Shown here in pieces: positions 29,880 to 39,453 of a stretch of DNA of 64,000 bases (the stretch's first letter is position 1; each line of letters begins with the position of its first letter). The translations under genes and the position numbers were made by a program. The stretch spans positions 186,001 through 250,000 of the forward strand of contig JALDRC010000002.1 of NCBI GenBank assembly GCA_031316115.1, written 5' to 3'. The stretch is from Nitrososphaeraceae archaeon. Its GTDB lineage: Archaea > Thermoproteota > Nitrososphaeria > Nitrososphaerales > Nitrososphaeraceae. Under the pieces are notes generated by a model. The model was not told the origin of the DNA. It saw only the letters and a list, made by a program, of their open reading frames with translations, and did not search any database.

Positions 29880-30603
29880 GGTGCTGTTAAGTTAACGAAA
29901 GAGATTTAGCTGTGAATGTTCTATTTCTAATCTATGGTCATTAGATTATTTGAAAGAAACAGAACATCCACATGTATAGTAATGTATTCTTTGTATTTGT
30001 ACTTTCTTGGTCTTAGTCTACGAAATACGTCTAAAGCACTAGAACCGTTTAAGGATCAGAATAGAAGTTATGTTGCAATTTGGGAGTGGATTCAACGTTT
30101 TGGTTCATTACAGATTTTCAGGAGAAAAAGAGTAACTGCTTTTATTATAGATGAAACAATTATTCAGATTGGTAACCAACATTATTGGTTATGGATTTGT
30201 ATTGAACCAATTCAGAGATCTGTGCTTGGAATTCATATATCAGAAGAGAGAAACATGTTTGTAGCAGAGAATTTTATCAGAACTCTTGTATCTAAATATG
30301 GTAGACATACAGTCTTCACAGATGGTGGTACATGGTATCCTCAAGCATGTAACTTTTTGCATTTGAAACATAGATTACATCCACCATTGGATAAGAGTTT
30401 GATTGAAAGAGTAATGCAGTATTTTAAGGATAGAACAGAATGTTTTGATGATTACTATCCATGTACCAAGAATAGTAGTATAAAATGTGATCTACAGCAT
30501 GTATACAATTGGATTAAATTATTTATTTATATCTATAATTCAAAAGTTAGAAATATTATTTTATTCAAAATTGGAGGTGAAATACTCTTAACTTAACAGC
30601 ACC
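29880..30603 (+). mobile_element. IS6-like insertion sequence, copy 4, intact
   Basis: 724 nt with perfect 16-bp inverted repeats GGTGCTGTTAAGTTAA and TTAACTTAACAGCACC, flanked by the exact 8-bp direct repeat ATTATTAC (29872-29879 and 30604-30611). The 8-bp duplication is the IS6-family value. The transposase frame is unbroken. It is a diverged relative of copies 1-3, which begin GGCTCTG rather than GGTGCTG. Confidence 0.95.
29934..30596 (+). CDS. IS6/IS240-type DDE transposase, intact
   Basis: 220 residues with catalytic Asp73 (IIDETIIQIG), Asp130 (VFTDGGTWY) and Glu158 (LIERVMQYF). The N-terminal part is a short helical DNA-binding segment. The tail (HVYNWIKLFIYIYNSKV) is complete, and the stop codon lies in the right terminal repeat. 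ATG 29934. It is the only uninterrupted member of the family in the window, so it is the likely source of transposase for the dead copies if the terminal repeats are similar enough. Confidence 0.93.
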   Translation: MVIRLFERNRTSTCIVMYSLYLYFLGLSLRNTSKALEPFKDQNRSYVAIWEWIQRFGSLQIFRRKRVTAFIIDETIIQIGNQHYWLWICIEPIQRSVLGIHISEERNMFVAENFIRTLVSKYGRHTVFTDGGTWYPQACNFLHLKHRLHPPLDKSLIERVMQYFKDRTECFDDYYPCTKNSSIKCDLQHVYNWIKLFIYIYNSKVRNIILFKIGGEILLT

Positions 30604-31170
30604 ATTATTACTTTCTATCGGGGCTATTATTTTGATTCCTTATAAATAATATTTAAACAAACAATACCATCATTACAATAAAGAAAACAGAACAAATGGA
30701 ACAATGTCCATCATGTCATTATAGTTATTTTAAGTGTAGCTTGTATCATTGATTGCTGAAAGTAAAGTGGAACCGATGACAAATCAAGGGTAATGCAGGA
30801 AAAAGCAGTTGTATTGCACCTATACATATAATTTAAGTCAAACAACTTATCGACGAAGCTAAAGAATTGATGAAATAGATATGGAAGATTCTGAGAATAA
30901 TCTAGATAAAACATATGAATGAGTGACACTTAAACCTCTGGTTATGTAAGTCATGCTAAAAGCAACTCCGAATAAATTCCTTGCGTGATTTTCTAATTGT
31001 TCAAGATAATTATAGAATAATATATCTGAGAACACTGTCTATTACTCTTTTGTATTGTTTTTCTTATGTTGGTTATGTTTTGACTATTCATACATCTCAG
31101 TATCCGCATTAAGTCTAATCATAATTCACATTCTTCAACTGGCTAGGCAATATTTTGGGGATAGTTGAAT

Positions 31171-31338
31171 TCATGATTGCATACAAGGTATGGTTACACG
31201 AGGAATTTTATTTTGCATTCGATCTGGGATGTGTACTACCATAATTTTATCAAATACCTTCTTTGAGAACGGAAGAAATTCGATACGTTCATGTTCATCT
31301 CTGTTATAATCAAAGAGTAGTCCCCAGTGGTAATAGGG
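31171..31338 (-). pseudogene. Protein-coding relic on the minus strand
   Basis: Fifty-five in-frame codons ending at TGA 31171-31173 read PYYHWGLLFDYNRDEHERIE followed by FLPFSKKVFDKIMVVHIPDR, clearly protein-like, but preceded by an in-frame stop and with no start codon. The family is not recognised. It is likely the 3' end of a decayed gene. Confidence 0.35.
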
Positions 31339-32075
31339 TTATCTGTTTTAGATTATATACTTACCTGTTATCTAATATGTTACACGAGTTATATTTCTAC
31401 ATAACCAATATTTTCCATATCAATTTTCATACCAAACTATAATTTGTTTTCAAATCTTTTCACTGCGATATGTTACCTTCATCTTTTCTATTTGGGTTAT
31501 TCTTGAACTGAATTCAAGGTTGCATCAATCTTTTAGTGCAAGTTTTCCCCTGAAAATATGAACTTCTAGTTATAAAATACGTTAATTGGTTTTTCTTGCC
31601 AGATTCTTTCGTTAGATTTTTTCCACTCTTAGGTTTTAATTATTTTTGATTTTTTATTTTACTAATATATCTATTTTCTTATCATTGCTGATTTATTCGC
31701 TCATTTATCTTAAATATCTAAAACAGATCACATGTATAGTCTTTTACAAATTAACAGCGAGATGAGAATAAATATAGGCGTGGGAATTAATGTAAAATAA
31801 TAATTCGACTTTGTGGAAGAGATCAATAGAAGTAACATAAAAATATTAATTAAAACAATAATCAGGATTACAAAAGCACTAATGAGAGTTAAAGCATTTA
31901 ACAATAAACAATAATCAAACCCTTGAGAGTTATTGTAACATAAGGATTAACCGAATATCCAGAAAAAAGAAACAGAAACAAAAATACTGTATGACAAAAG
32001 TGAACAATTTATCGATTTTTTATCTAAAATAGATAAATTTCATGATTACCATAATATAATACCGTAAAGCGGGAA

Positions 32076-32136
32076 ATCTCCTTGGAGGGTAAGAAGTAGA
32101 AATGGGTTCACTTTCTATTGTCTTACTCTCCGCTTT
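32076..32136. repeat. Long nested hairpin
   Basis: Four successive stems pair in order: AAAGCG/CGCTTT (32076-32081 with 32131-32136), GGAG/CTCC, GTAAGA/TCTTAC and TAGAAA/TTTCTA, closing on a loop near 32103-32111. Purine-rich left arm and pyrimidine-rich right arm match the style of the hairpin arrays elsewhere in the window. Confidence 0.7.
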
Positions 32137-32348
32137 TACTTTCTTTTTCTTATACTTTGAATTAAATAAATACCGATTTTTGAAATATACCTTCTCTATT
32201 TTAAACTGATAAATATCATATTTACCTTAACACATTACAGCATATATTAAAAGCATTATTCATCCATCAAACAGAAAATACGTATATCGTAATCGACAAT
32301 TTCACACTAATAAAATAATCTTAACGGCTATGCTGTATCAAAACAACC

Positions 32349-32405
32349 GTAGGAAGAACCCATCCGGATAGTGTAATGATGGAAAAGCCTTTCAATTCTT
32401 CTTAC
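32349..32405. repeat. Nested hairpin
   Basis: GTAGGAAGAA (32349-32358) pairs with TTCTTCTTAC (32396-32405) with one G-T pair, and CCATC (32360-32364) pairs with GATGG (32378-32382) inside. It probably belongs to the same hairpin family. Confidence 0.6.
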
Positions 32406-33120
32406 AACTCTCCAGTTATCAACATAGAAAGTTTGATCCAATAAATTATTCCATTCTTTGAATGAATGTTAGTTTCTTATAAAAATCCTACTAACTTAGG
32501 TTAGGCATACGTCTTGCTAAAAAACATCTCAGAACCTATTCCATTATCCAAGTATAACTGCTCTTTCAGGTTTGATCCCTTATCTAAGTTACAGTTGTGT
32601 TTAATATTGTGTTACTCATGGATCCTCTTAAGTGTTCATTCATCCAGTGCAATTATCATAATAAAAGCAAAATTATCTATTTTACGCATTTTTTGAACTC
32701 TTTTACAAGAATAACTAGATAGAATATTACAATGCTGTTAAGTTTGAACCTATGAAAAAGATATGAATAAACAAGCTAGATATTTTCATATCGTCATAGA
32801 CATCCAATCTATATTTTTTTTACTCGACTCGCAAAGTAGCAACAAATATCTGATTAGCTTTTTACGCAAGTCTTGAAAATTAATGGTTATTGTTACTAGG
32901 TAAAGTGTGGGAAAGATATCAGGCATAAATCAACTACTTGTTCTGATAGATTTATGATTTCCAAAACTGTAGAAGTACACGTTTACTACATAATTAACTA
33001 CAGAGATTTGCAGTTTGGTAATGAAGGTATCTCTTGATGTTGCAGTAATAAGAATCAAGATCGATTTATCCTATCCTATTTCCAACTTTAACGATATGTT
33101 AAATAAAAAAGCTAAATTTT

Positions 33121-33423
33121 ATGAAAATGTTATATAAATTAAATTCTATACTCTATTGTATGACTGAATATGATATCGTTTGTATAATACATGATGATAA
33201 AAAAAGAATAGTAAGAGTTAGGCTTGCAGGAAGTAACAAAGATTTTACGATTAATGATATTCTTAGACTTATTAGAGAGAAACATAGATTCTTTACATAT
33301 AGAGATGGTAGGAGAATCCCCGTTTTTAGAGGAAGACATCCAATAACTCATACTCCTCTTTTGACGGCTAACCTAAACGATCAAAGCGAGAATAACTTAG
33401 ACTTTTTACCACATTGTAAATAG
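33121..33423 (+). CDS. DUF3892-like small protein (100 aa)
   Basis: A 100-residue protein with an IVCIIHDDKKRIVRVRLAG strand pair, a central INDILRLIREKHRFFTYRDG segment and the C-terminal phrase NNLDFLPHC. This order (redox-neutral beta hairpin, DG turn, NLD-x-LP end) resembles the small DUF3892 proteins of bacteria and archaea. The resemblance is from memory and moderate. Start at ATG 33121 or ATG 33127. Function unknown. Confidence 0.6.
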   Translation: MKMLYKLNSILYCMTEYDIVCIIHDDKKRIVRVRLAGSNKDFTINDILRLIREKHRFFTYRDGRRIPVFRGRHPITHTPLLTANLNDQSENNLDFLPHCK

Positions 33424-33954
33424 TTTTATAAATCACTAGAGTTCGCATATTTAGGAAAACATCTATAATTTTACCAGACCATTATTTAGTTATTTTTAGA
33501 TACTAAATATTAATTGGAGCTAGAAAAATGATTTGTTTGTTAAAATTCCTACCATGAAAGACGTTTATTCAACTTATTTCAGGTAAATTACCACATTGTT
33601 CATATGTTCATTTTACAATATTTCCTACTGGCGTATCTTAACGATTCAAAAATAATACTTATTCTGAATTTGAAATAGATAAACTATCTTTCTATTTCTA
33701 TATATTCTAGGTAACAGAACTCCTGACCTGAAATTTTACTCATCCAGTTTTATGTGTATTTTTTTACAATCTTTAAATTTCTTAATGTGAATAGACTAAG
33801 GGACCAGAGACAATATTGGAAGTAACTTTTAGATTATTTTTTCTCATGTATTTCTTCAAGAAAATATAATCCAATTTTTCAATTTATTTTAAGGATTAAA
33901 TGCTAGAAAAAAGTGGAATATGAATCAACCTTGTTATATTAACCACAAAACAAC
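33424..33954. other. Intergenic region, nothing recognised
   Basis: About 530 nt without a coding frame, before the TTGAC array. Confidence 0.4.
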
Positions 33955-34022
33955 TTGACCATTTTGTTGACGGAATTGACGATTTTGCTGACCACTTGAC
34001 GGTTATATTGACATCATGTCAA
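33955..34022 (+). promoter_or_regulatory. TTGAC operator- or iteron-like array
   Basis: TTGAC (once CTGAC) occurs at 33955, 33967, 33976, 33988, 33996 and 34008, spaced 12, 9, 12, 8 and 12 nt, so three tandem 20-21-nt units each hold two boxes 12 nt apart. A final inverted box (GTCAA at 34018) forms the palindrome TTGACATCATGTCAA. The 20-21-nt period places units on one face of the helix. A TATA-like TTTTAAATATC follows at about 34024, then ATG 34053. This is the arrangement of regulator sites upstream of an archaeal promoter; a plasmid-type iteron is the alternative. Confidence 0.65.
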
Positions 34023-34052
34023 GTTTTAAATATCTTTTAACATCTAACCCAT

Positions 34053-34772
34053 ATGAGCAAAAAAATTCAATTTTATACTGAATTCAAAGCAAGAAAACTG
34101 GCTAAAAAGTATAGGTAGGGATGAAAATGCTGGGGATTGCGGTATTAGTACAGGTTAGGTTTCCAACATTATCACGACTTTTGTAGATTGTCTTCTTGGT
34201 TACGATATTGAATCAATGAGAGAATTTGTTATCCAATTGAGAAAAGAAAAAATTGGTGTGAAAGATGTTCACTTGGGTATAGACTTATAAATATTCTAGG
34301 TGGATTAGTTATTTCTTATTATGATGACAAACTAAAAATTTTTCTTGACACTTTTGATTTATGTAATAGATTAGAATTCAATCCAAATGTTATACCGGAG
34401 TGTCTGCTAGATATGAATAGAGTTGCAAAAGCGATTTTACCTTCGCAGACGCAATCTTATTTTTTTAGATAAATTGAAGAGAAACATTCATTAGATGAGA
34501 AAATTCGCAAATTGAAAGATATTATTCATAAAATTGAAAACACAAAAAATGATATTGAAAAAGATTTTGCTTTAGTTAAAGATAAAATTGGACTAACTTC
34601 CGCAGATTTAGATTGGTATTCGAATATCAAAGAAGATTTAGAAAAGGAAGATATGCCTGTAGAAGACTTCTCTTTCTTGACTGGAACAATAAAAACGATA
34701 AAAAAATATAGTACCAAAAACGTATTTGGAACTTTACAAAAAATTAATGAGATAGAAAATTTGGATAAATAA
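34053..34772 (+). pseudogene. Decayed coiled-coil gene behind the TTGAC array
   Basis: From ATG 34053 (MSKKIQFYTEFK) the coding sense continues through changing frames: NWLKSIGRDENAGDCGI, a TAG near 34166, IESMREFVIQLRKEKIGVKD, a frameshift near 34288, LGGLVISYYDDKLKIFLDTF, a TAA near 34470, then an open stretch to 34772 with a Lys/Glu coiled coil (34512-34560) and the phrase LTSADLDWYSNIKEDLEKED. Together these make one ~239-codon gene broken by two shifts and two stops. The WY-x-x-IK-x-x-L pattern recurs, from memory, in hypothetical proteins of Nitrososphaerales. Function unknown. Confidence 0.65.
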
Positions 34773-34808
34773 AATCAGAATAAAAAGAGAGCATGTGAGA
34801 TAATTAAT

Positions 34809-35102
34809 ATGGCAACGATAATAGATATCGATTCTGAATATATAGAAACATTGAGTTCAAAAATATTATTGTTGGAATCCTTGAAATATATTGAGAACTT
34901 GGAATTTAGTTTTGAAGATTTGAAAAAGATAATACAAGTTTTAGATGAATTATCCTTAGACAACGAGATGAACTTTAAAGATATAACATTAAGATTTTTT
35001 GAATTGCTTGCAAGATATGGCAAAAATTTAACCTTAGAAAAAGAGAAGGAGACACTGGAATATTTGATATCTGAGTTAGAAAAGGAAATTACCAAAAAGT
35101 GA
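34809..35102 (+). CDS. Small helical hypothetical protein (97 aa)
   Basis: A 97-residue all-helical protein rich in Leu, Glu and Lys (SSKILLLESLKYIENLEFSF; EKEKETLEYLISELEKEITK), likely coiled-coil. ATG 34809 lies 36 nt after the decayed gene, on the same strand, so the two were probably an operon controlled by the TTGAC array. It may now be unneeded. No motif for function. Confidence 0.6.
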   Translation: MATIIDIDSEYIETLSSKILLLESLKYIENLEFSFEDLKKIIQVLDELSLDNEMNFKDITLRFFELLARYGKNLTLEKEKETLEYLISELEKEITKK

Positions 35103-35128
35103 TCAGTTATTCTCAAAATTCATCGTGA

Positions 35129-35329
35129 ATTCTCTTAAAAAATTTATCAGATAAAGGTCTAAATGAAAATGATACTATATTAGTCAAATGATTTCTAGGT
35201 ACATTCGAAAAGAATAATATTGACCTAACTAATCTCGTAGAAATTTCCCTACGCTCTCCTTCACAATTCATATCACCGAATATTATGGAAGACAATAACA
35301 TTTTCAAAATACCTTTACATTCAATGTAA
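35129..35329 (+). pseudogene. Coding relic after the decayed operon
   Basis: The plus strand reads ILLKNLSDKGLNENDTILVK, a TGA, then FLGTFEKNNIDLTNLVEISL and on to SM-stop at 35329. This is more protein-like than the opposite-strand open frame 35433-35113, whose Phe/Leu/Ser-rich composition marks an antisense shadow. With no start and one internal stop it is a decayed third gene of the cluster. Family unknown. Confidence 0.35.
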
Positions 35330-35745
35330 AGAAATAAAGGAGTCAAAGAATCGGAGTAAAATTTGGAAAACAAATTAACAAGAATAAATGTTAAAAGCTT
35401 GTAATTATGATATAAAATAGCTGACCTATTCAAACAATGAAGAAATGAGATAGAGATTAAAATCTCACCTACAATTAAATTATTAAAGAAAAATATTCGA
35501 GAATTGCAGATTACTATTATTATATCCAGATCTTTTGGTTTAGGCTAAATCTATCTATTTCTTCCAGAGACAAGAACTAGATTTGATATAAAAAGCTTAT
35601 ATAAAAGTTGAATTATCGACTTTTCATAATCTTCCGGGCGAGTAAATTTTTTGTTTTCATTACTATTATTAAAATACCAGGTATTATGAATTTAAAATAA
35701 TTGATTTATTAAATTTTTTAATAGTTGATCCTGTTTGATATACCC
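35330..35745. other. Intergenic region before the P5C dehydrogenase
   Basis: About 415 nt, AT-rich, with no trustworthy gene; it should contain the promoter of the aldehyde dehydrogenase gene. Confidence 0.4.
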
Positions 35746-37323
35746 ATGAAATTTGTTAATGAACAAACATATGAAAATTTTTTTCATACAAACCGCGAAA
35801 GTGAATTTCATAAGAAATTCGAAATTGAAATTTCGAGTTTAAAAAAGCAGTTGTCTGATGAGAATATTTACCCAATCATGATTGAGAATAAAAAGATATT
35901 CTCCAAAACTAAATTTAAACATGTATCGCCCATAGATAAGCGTATAATTCTAGGATACATATCAATTGCTTCCGATAAAGAGATTAAAAAAGCAGTAAAA
36001 TCATCTGACATTGCCTTTAAAAAATGGGCTTTATTAGATTATATGAAAAGAATCGCAATACTAAAGAAAGCAGTAATTGAAATTCGTAATCGAAAATTTG
36101 AATTATCCGCATTATTAACATTTGAAAATGGCAAAAATCGATATGAAGCTATGGCAGATATTGATGAAGCAATTGATTTTATAAACTATTATTGTTTCGA
36201 AATGGAATTTAACAATGGTTTCGTTTCCAATAATTACGTAAAAAATGAAAAGGAACAATATCTAAGCGTGATGAAACCCTATGGCGTGTGGGGAATAATT
36301 TCCCCATTTAATTTTCCAGCAGCAATTTTTGTAGGGATGACAACCGGTGCCCTTGTTACTGGTAACACAGTGATAGTTAAACCTGCTAGTAATACTCCTA
36401 TAATAGGTTATAAAATAATAGAAATTTTGGTTAAAGCCGGAATACCACCAGGAGTCTTAAATTTTGTTACTGGTTCAGGAAAATCTATTGGGAAATTACT
36501 GGTGGGCAATAGAAGTGTAGCAGGAATCTTATTCACTGGATCCAAGGAAATTGGGTCTCAAATAGTAAGGGATTCTTCAAAAATAACATTAAGACCAATC
36601 ATCGCGGAACTAGGTGGAAAAAATCCTGTAATCGTAACCGGAACGGCTAATTTAGATAAGGCTGTTAATGGAGTTACTAAAGCTGCGTTTTCTTATTCTG
36701 GACAGAAATGTAGTGCATGTTCTAGAGTATATGTCCATAAAAAAGTTAAAAATGAGTTTCTTACTAAATTAATAAAAAATGTTGAGAATCTAAATATTTC
36801 AAATCCTGTCAATGAGGAATCTGATATAGGTCCATTAATCAACAAAGATGCATACCAAAAGTATAAACAATTTACTAAAATTGCCTCAAAAAAAGGTAAA
36901 ATCTTGTTTGGAGGCTCAATAATACAAGACGGAGAGCTCGAATATGGATATTATGTAGAACCAACAATTGTTACGAATATATCCGAGAAAAGTTCGTTGG
37001 CGAAAAAGGAATTATTTTTACCATTGGTAATCGTAAATGAATACAAAAACTTTGAAAATGCAATAAAGATGGCTAACCGTTCTGAATTTGGTCTTACTGC
37101 TGGAATCTATTCTAATGATCAAAGGGAAATAGATTTTTTCCTCCAACATATAGAATCTGGAGTTGTATATGTTAATCGAGCCAAAGGTGCTACTACCGGA
37201 GCTATGGTCGGCCAACAATCCTTTGGTGGATGGAAAAATTCCGGAACTTCAGGTAAGGGAACAGGAGGTAAGTACTATTTATCACAATTCATGAGAGAGC
37301 AAAGTCAAACAATTCTGTCGTAA
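35746..37323 (+). CDS. 1-pyrroline-5-carboxylate dehydrogenase
   Basis: An aldehyde-dehydrogenase-superfamily enzyme of the RocA/PutA C-domain type that oxidises glutamate-semialdehyde/P5C to glutamate with NAD. Visible features are the N-terminal FVNEQTYENF phrase typical of P5CDH, the VMKPYGVWGIISPFNFP nucleotide-binding entry, IVKPASNTP, the FTGSKEIG turn, catalytic Glu in IAELGGKNP, catalytic Cys in SGQKCSACSR, and the C-terminal QQSFGGWKNSGTSGKGTGG. ATG 35746 is preferred over an in-frame TTG at 35725. The proline dehydrogenase at 44831 would supply its substrate, although the two are 7.5 kb apart. Confidence 0.93.
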   Translation: MKFVNEQTYENFFHTNRESEFHKKFEIEISSLKKQLSDENIYPIMIENKKIFSKTKFKHVSPIDKRIILGYISIASDKEIKKAVKSSDIAFKKWALLDYMKRIAILKKAVIEIRNRKFELSALLTFENGKNRYEAMADIDEAIDFINYYCFEMEFNNGFVSNNYVKNEKEQYLSVMKPYGVWGIISPFNFPAAIFVGMTTGALVTGNTVIVKPASNTPIIGYKIIEILVKAGIPPGVLNFVTGSGKSIGKLLVGNRSVAGILFTGSKEIGSQIVRDSSKITLRPIIAELGGKNPVIVTGTANLDKAVNGVTKAAFSYSGQKCSACSRVYVHKKVKNEFLTKLIKNVENLNISNPVNEESDIGPLINKDAYQKYKQFTKIASKKGKILFGGSIIQDGELEYGYYVEPTIVTNISEKSSLAKKELFLPLVIVNEYKNFENAIKMANRSEFGLTAGIYSNDQREIDFFLQHIESGVVYVNRAKGATTGAMVGQQSFGGWKNSGTSGKGTGGKYYLSQFMREQSQTILS

Positions 37324-37392
37324 AGAGAATATTTGAGATTCTTTTTTTATATTTTTTATATTTATTAATCCCTCTGTTGAATTCTATACAAT

Positions 37393-37956
37393 TTGAACAT
37401 AAAAAGACCGCTTGGAATTACAATCATTACTATATTGTTGATCGTTAATGGTTCATTTCTATTATTTAGCGGTATTTCAACATTTATTCTAATTACTAAT
37501 TTCAGTTCTGAGTTTAAAAATTCAAATTTTACACAAAGCTCTCCAATTATTCAGAATACCAACACTACTCTCAGCAATGAAGATTTCAAACGTATCATGG
37601 AAAATTTTGATTATTTCCTAAATTTGGTAGGAATAATTCTTGTAGTATTTGCAAGTATTCATTTCATTATTGCATATGGTTTATTGAAAGCAAAGTCATG
37701 GGCCCGTAAAACGACAATAATTATTGCTGTAGTGGGGATAGTTATCAATTTATCAATTATGTCGATAGCTATAAGTATTTTAAATGTTACCGGCATAACA
37801 GATACATTTACAATTTTTGCTGGAAATATTTTTACGATTTTATTGAATGCAATAATAATCTATTATCTAACAAGAAGGGAAGTTAAAGATTTTTTTGTCT
37901 TTTCCAAAAGTAAATCTTTTTCAGACTCTTTCTCTTCTCTAGATGATCTTAGATAA
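37393..37956 (+). CDS. Four-helix membrane protein (187 aa)
   Basis: Helices near 8-34, 74-96, 105-130 and 138-160, with a Ser/Asn/Thr-rich loop between the first two and a Ser-rich cytoplasmic tail. The IKRPLGITIITIL start and YGLLKAKSWARK turn after the second helix are common in small archaeal and bacterial membrane proteins of unknown role. Start TTG 37393, 69 nt after the P5C dehydrogenase. Confidence 0.7.
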   Translation: MNIKRPLGITIITILLIVNGSFLLFSGISTFILITNFSSEFKNSNFTQSSPIIQNTNTTLSNEDFKRIMENFDYFLNLVGIILVVFASIHFIIAYGLLKAKSWARKTTIIIAVVGIVINLSIMSIAISILNVTGITDTFTIFAGNIFTILLNAIIIYYLTRREVKDFFVFSKSKSFSDSFSSLDDLR

Positions 37957-38264
37957 TCTTGAAAGGTGATAGCGAAGAGTAAGTAATCATCCTATGAACA
38001 TATGGGTACAATTACTAATAAGAAAAAATCTTTCTTACCCAAAATCGGAAGTCAAAACCACTTAAAGCAAAATATATGATCAAGAATTACAATATCTTAA
38101 ATTATCTTTGTAATAAAATATAACAATATAAGGGATTCAGGACTTATATCAACAGAACATCTAATATAATAGGTAAACATTTCGTTATCTATTTCCTATG
38201 ATATTATAGAAATAAACTTTGGATAATAATGATGAGATTATTTTAGTCCCTGAATCCAAAGAAA
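37957..38264. other. Convergent intergenic region
   Basis: About 308 nt between convergent genes; only termination signals are expected and nothing else is seen. Confidence 0.4.
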
Positions 38265-38804
38265 TCATAAGTAACGTTCAACATTGTTGGTTGATGAGTT
38301 AAGTAATTCTAATATTTCTTGATCGATTTTTTGCGTAGTTTCTTTTATTTTTTTTTCGTCATTGTAAAATAATTCTTTTAACAGATCAATTTCCCAAATA
38401 TTTCCAGCATCGAGTATTTTCCCTTCTGTATTTAACAATTTTCTATTTCTAAATGCGATATGAGAAAATCCATCATTAGAAAAAGAACCATGAAAATGAA
38501 AAACATTAGCAGGAATACTCACAACATCCCCTACTTCCATTATCATCACTTTCTCAGGGGTAATTTTATCTAAAAAATTCTCTTTTATTAAACATACAAT
38601 CCCTTTTCCTTTTGTTGCTATTAATATTTGTTCTGTCTTGTGGGAATGAATGGTAGTAATAGCCCTTTTTTTGAAGAAGACATGATACATTTCATATTGT
38701 TCAGAATTATCTTTATTTAAAACTTCAATCATCCTTACATCTCCGCGAAAATAGGATTTATTAATAGTCTTTTCACTTCCTTTATTATAATTTTCTTTGG
38801 ACAC
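38265..38804 (-). CDS. Cupin-domain protein
   Basis: A 179-residue single cupin. Motif 1 is seen in TTIHSHKTEQILIATKGKG (His-x-His, Glu and the glycine turn) and motif 2 in VVSIPANVFHFHG, giving a typical His/Glu metal site. A helical C-terminal extension of about 50 residues follows. It could be an isomerase, a dioxygenase or a sensor; the family is too broad to decide. ATG at 38804. Confidence 0.85.
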   Translation of the reverse strand: MSKENYNKGSEKTINKSYFRGDVRMIEVLNKDNSEQYEMYHVFFKKRAITTIHSHKTEQILIATKGKGIVCLIKENFLDKITPEKVMIMEVGDVVSIPANVFHFHGSFSNDGFSHIAFRNRKLLNTEGKILDAGNIWEIDLLKELFYNDEKKIKETTQKIDQEILELLNSSTNNVERYL

Positions 38805-39453
38805 TTGATAACAAAATTAGTTATGATTAAATGCTTAAATATACCTTTCTGATTTTAATAGAACTATCCATTTAAATCTACATGCGTTTTGCATTTAGCA
38901 GACTGTTTTATCAGATTTTAATTATAAAAATTTAATTAATATTAAATACTATATTTAGACAACATAATATTATAATAACATACTTTTGTAAATACATCTA
39001 TATTTGACATGAATTAAATCAAGATATTTATTGTAGATCCTTGATTCTCTAATAGTCAATATATTACTGGTCAAAATATTAAACTAAATTATTAGTTATC
39101 TTGAAGCACAATTACATTTATTAAATTATTTGTCTATAGTGATAAGATACACTCGTTTTTATTATAATTTATCATAGATAGTTAAATACTTTTAATTCAT
39201 TTTTTCTATCTTTGTCATAAAAGAGAAATGATAGCTTATGCCATTAATTGAATATCAGTGAGAAATTCATTTTCTATAATATCTCTTTTAGAAACATTAT
39301 TATTTTAATCAGAATTTGGAGTAAAATCAATACTAAAATAAAAAATACTATATAGAATCATACTATAAAATCAAAGCTTGAATACTTGGTTAAATGAAGT
39401 ATTAACTTTGATAAACATTGAAATTAAGTCTCCTCTTTTAAATTTTAATTTAT
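38805..39453. other. Divergent promoter region, no gene
   Basis: About 650 nt between divergent cupin and agmatinase-like genes. Very AT-rich, no coding frame. It must hold both promoters, but many TATA-like strings prevent choosing one. Confidence 0.4.

Larger units (their letters stand above)
30604..33120. other. 2.5-kb gene desert with relics and hairpins
   Basis: No intact gene. The 5' part holds a truncated frame at 30696 (MEQCPSCHYSYFKC, then a stop), the relic of a zinc-knuckle protein. A longer relic lies at 31171-31338 and two long hairpins at 32076-32136 and 32349-32405. The remainder is AT-rich with no coding frame I trust; the plus-strand frame 32514-32696 looks random. Confidence 0.4.

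Noticed and set aside
35113-35433. 106-codon minus-strand frame
   Set aside because: Its Phe/Leu/Ser/Arg-rich composition is that of an antisense shadow, and the plus strand over the same DNA reads as a damaged but more protein-like sequence.
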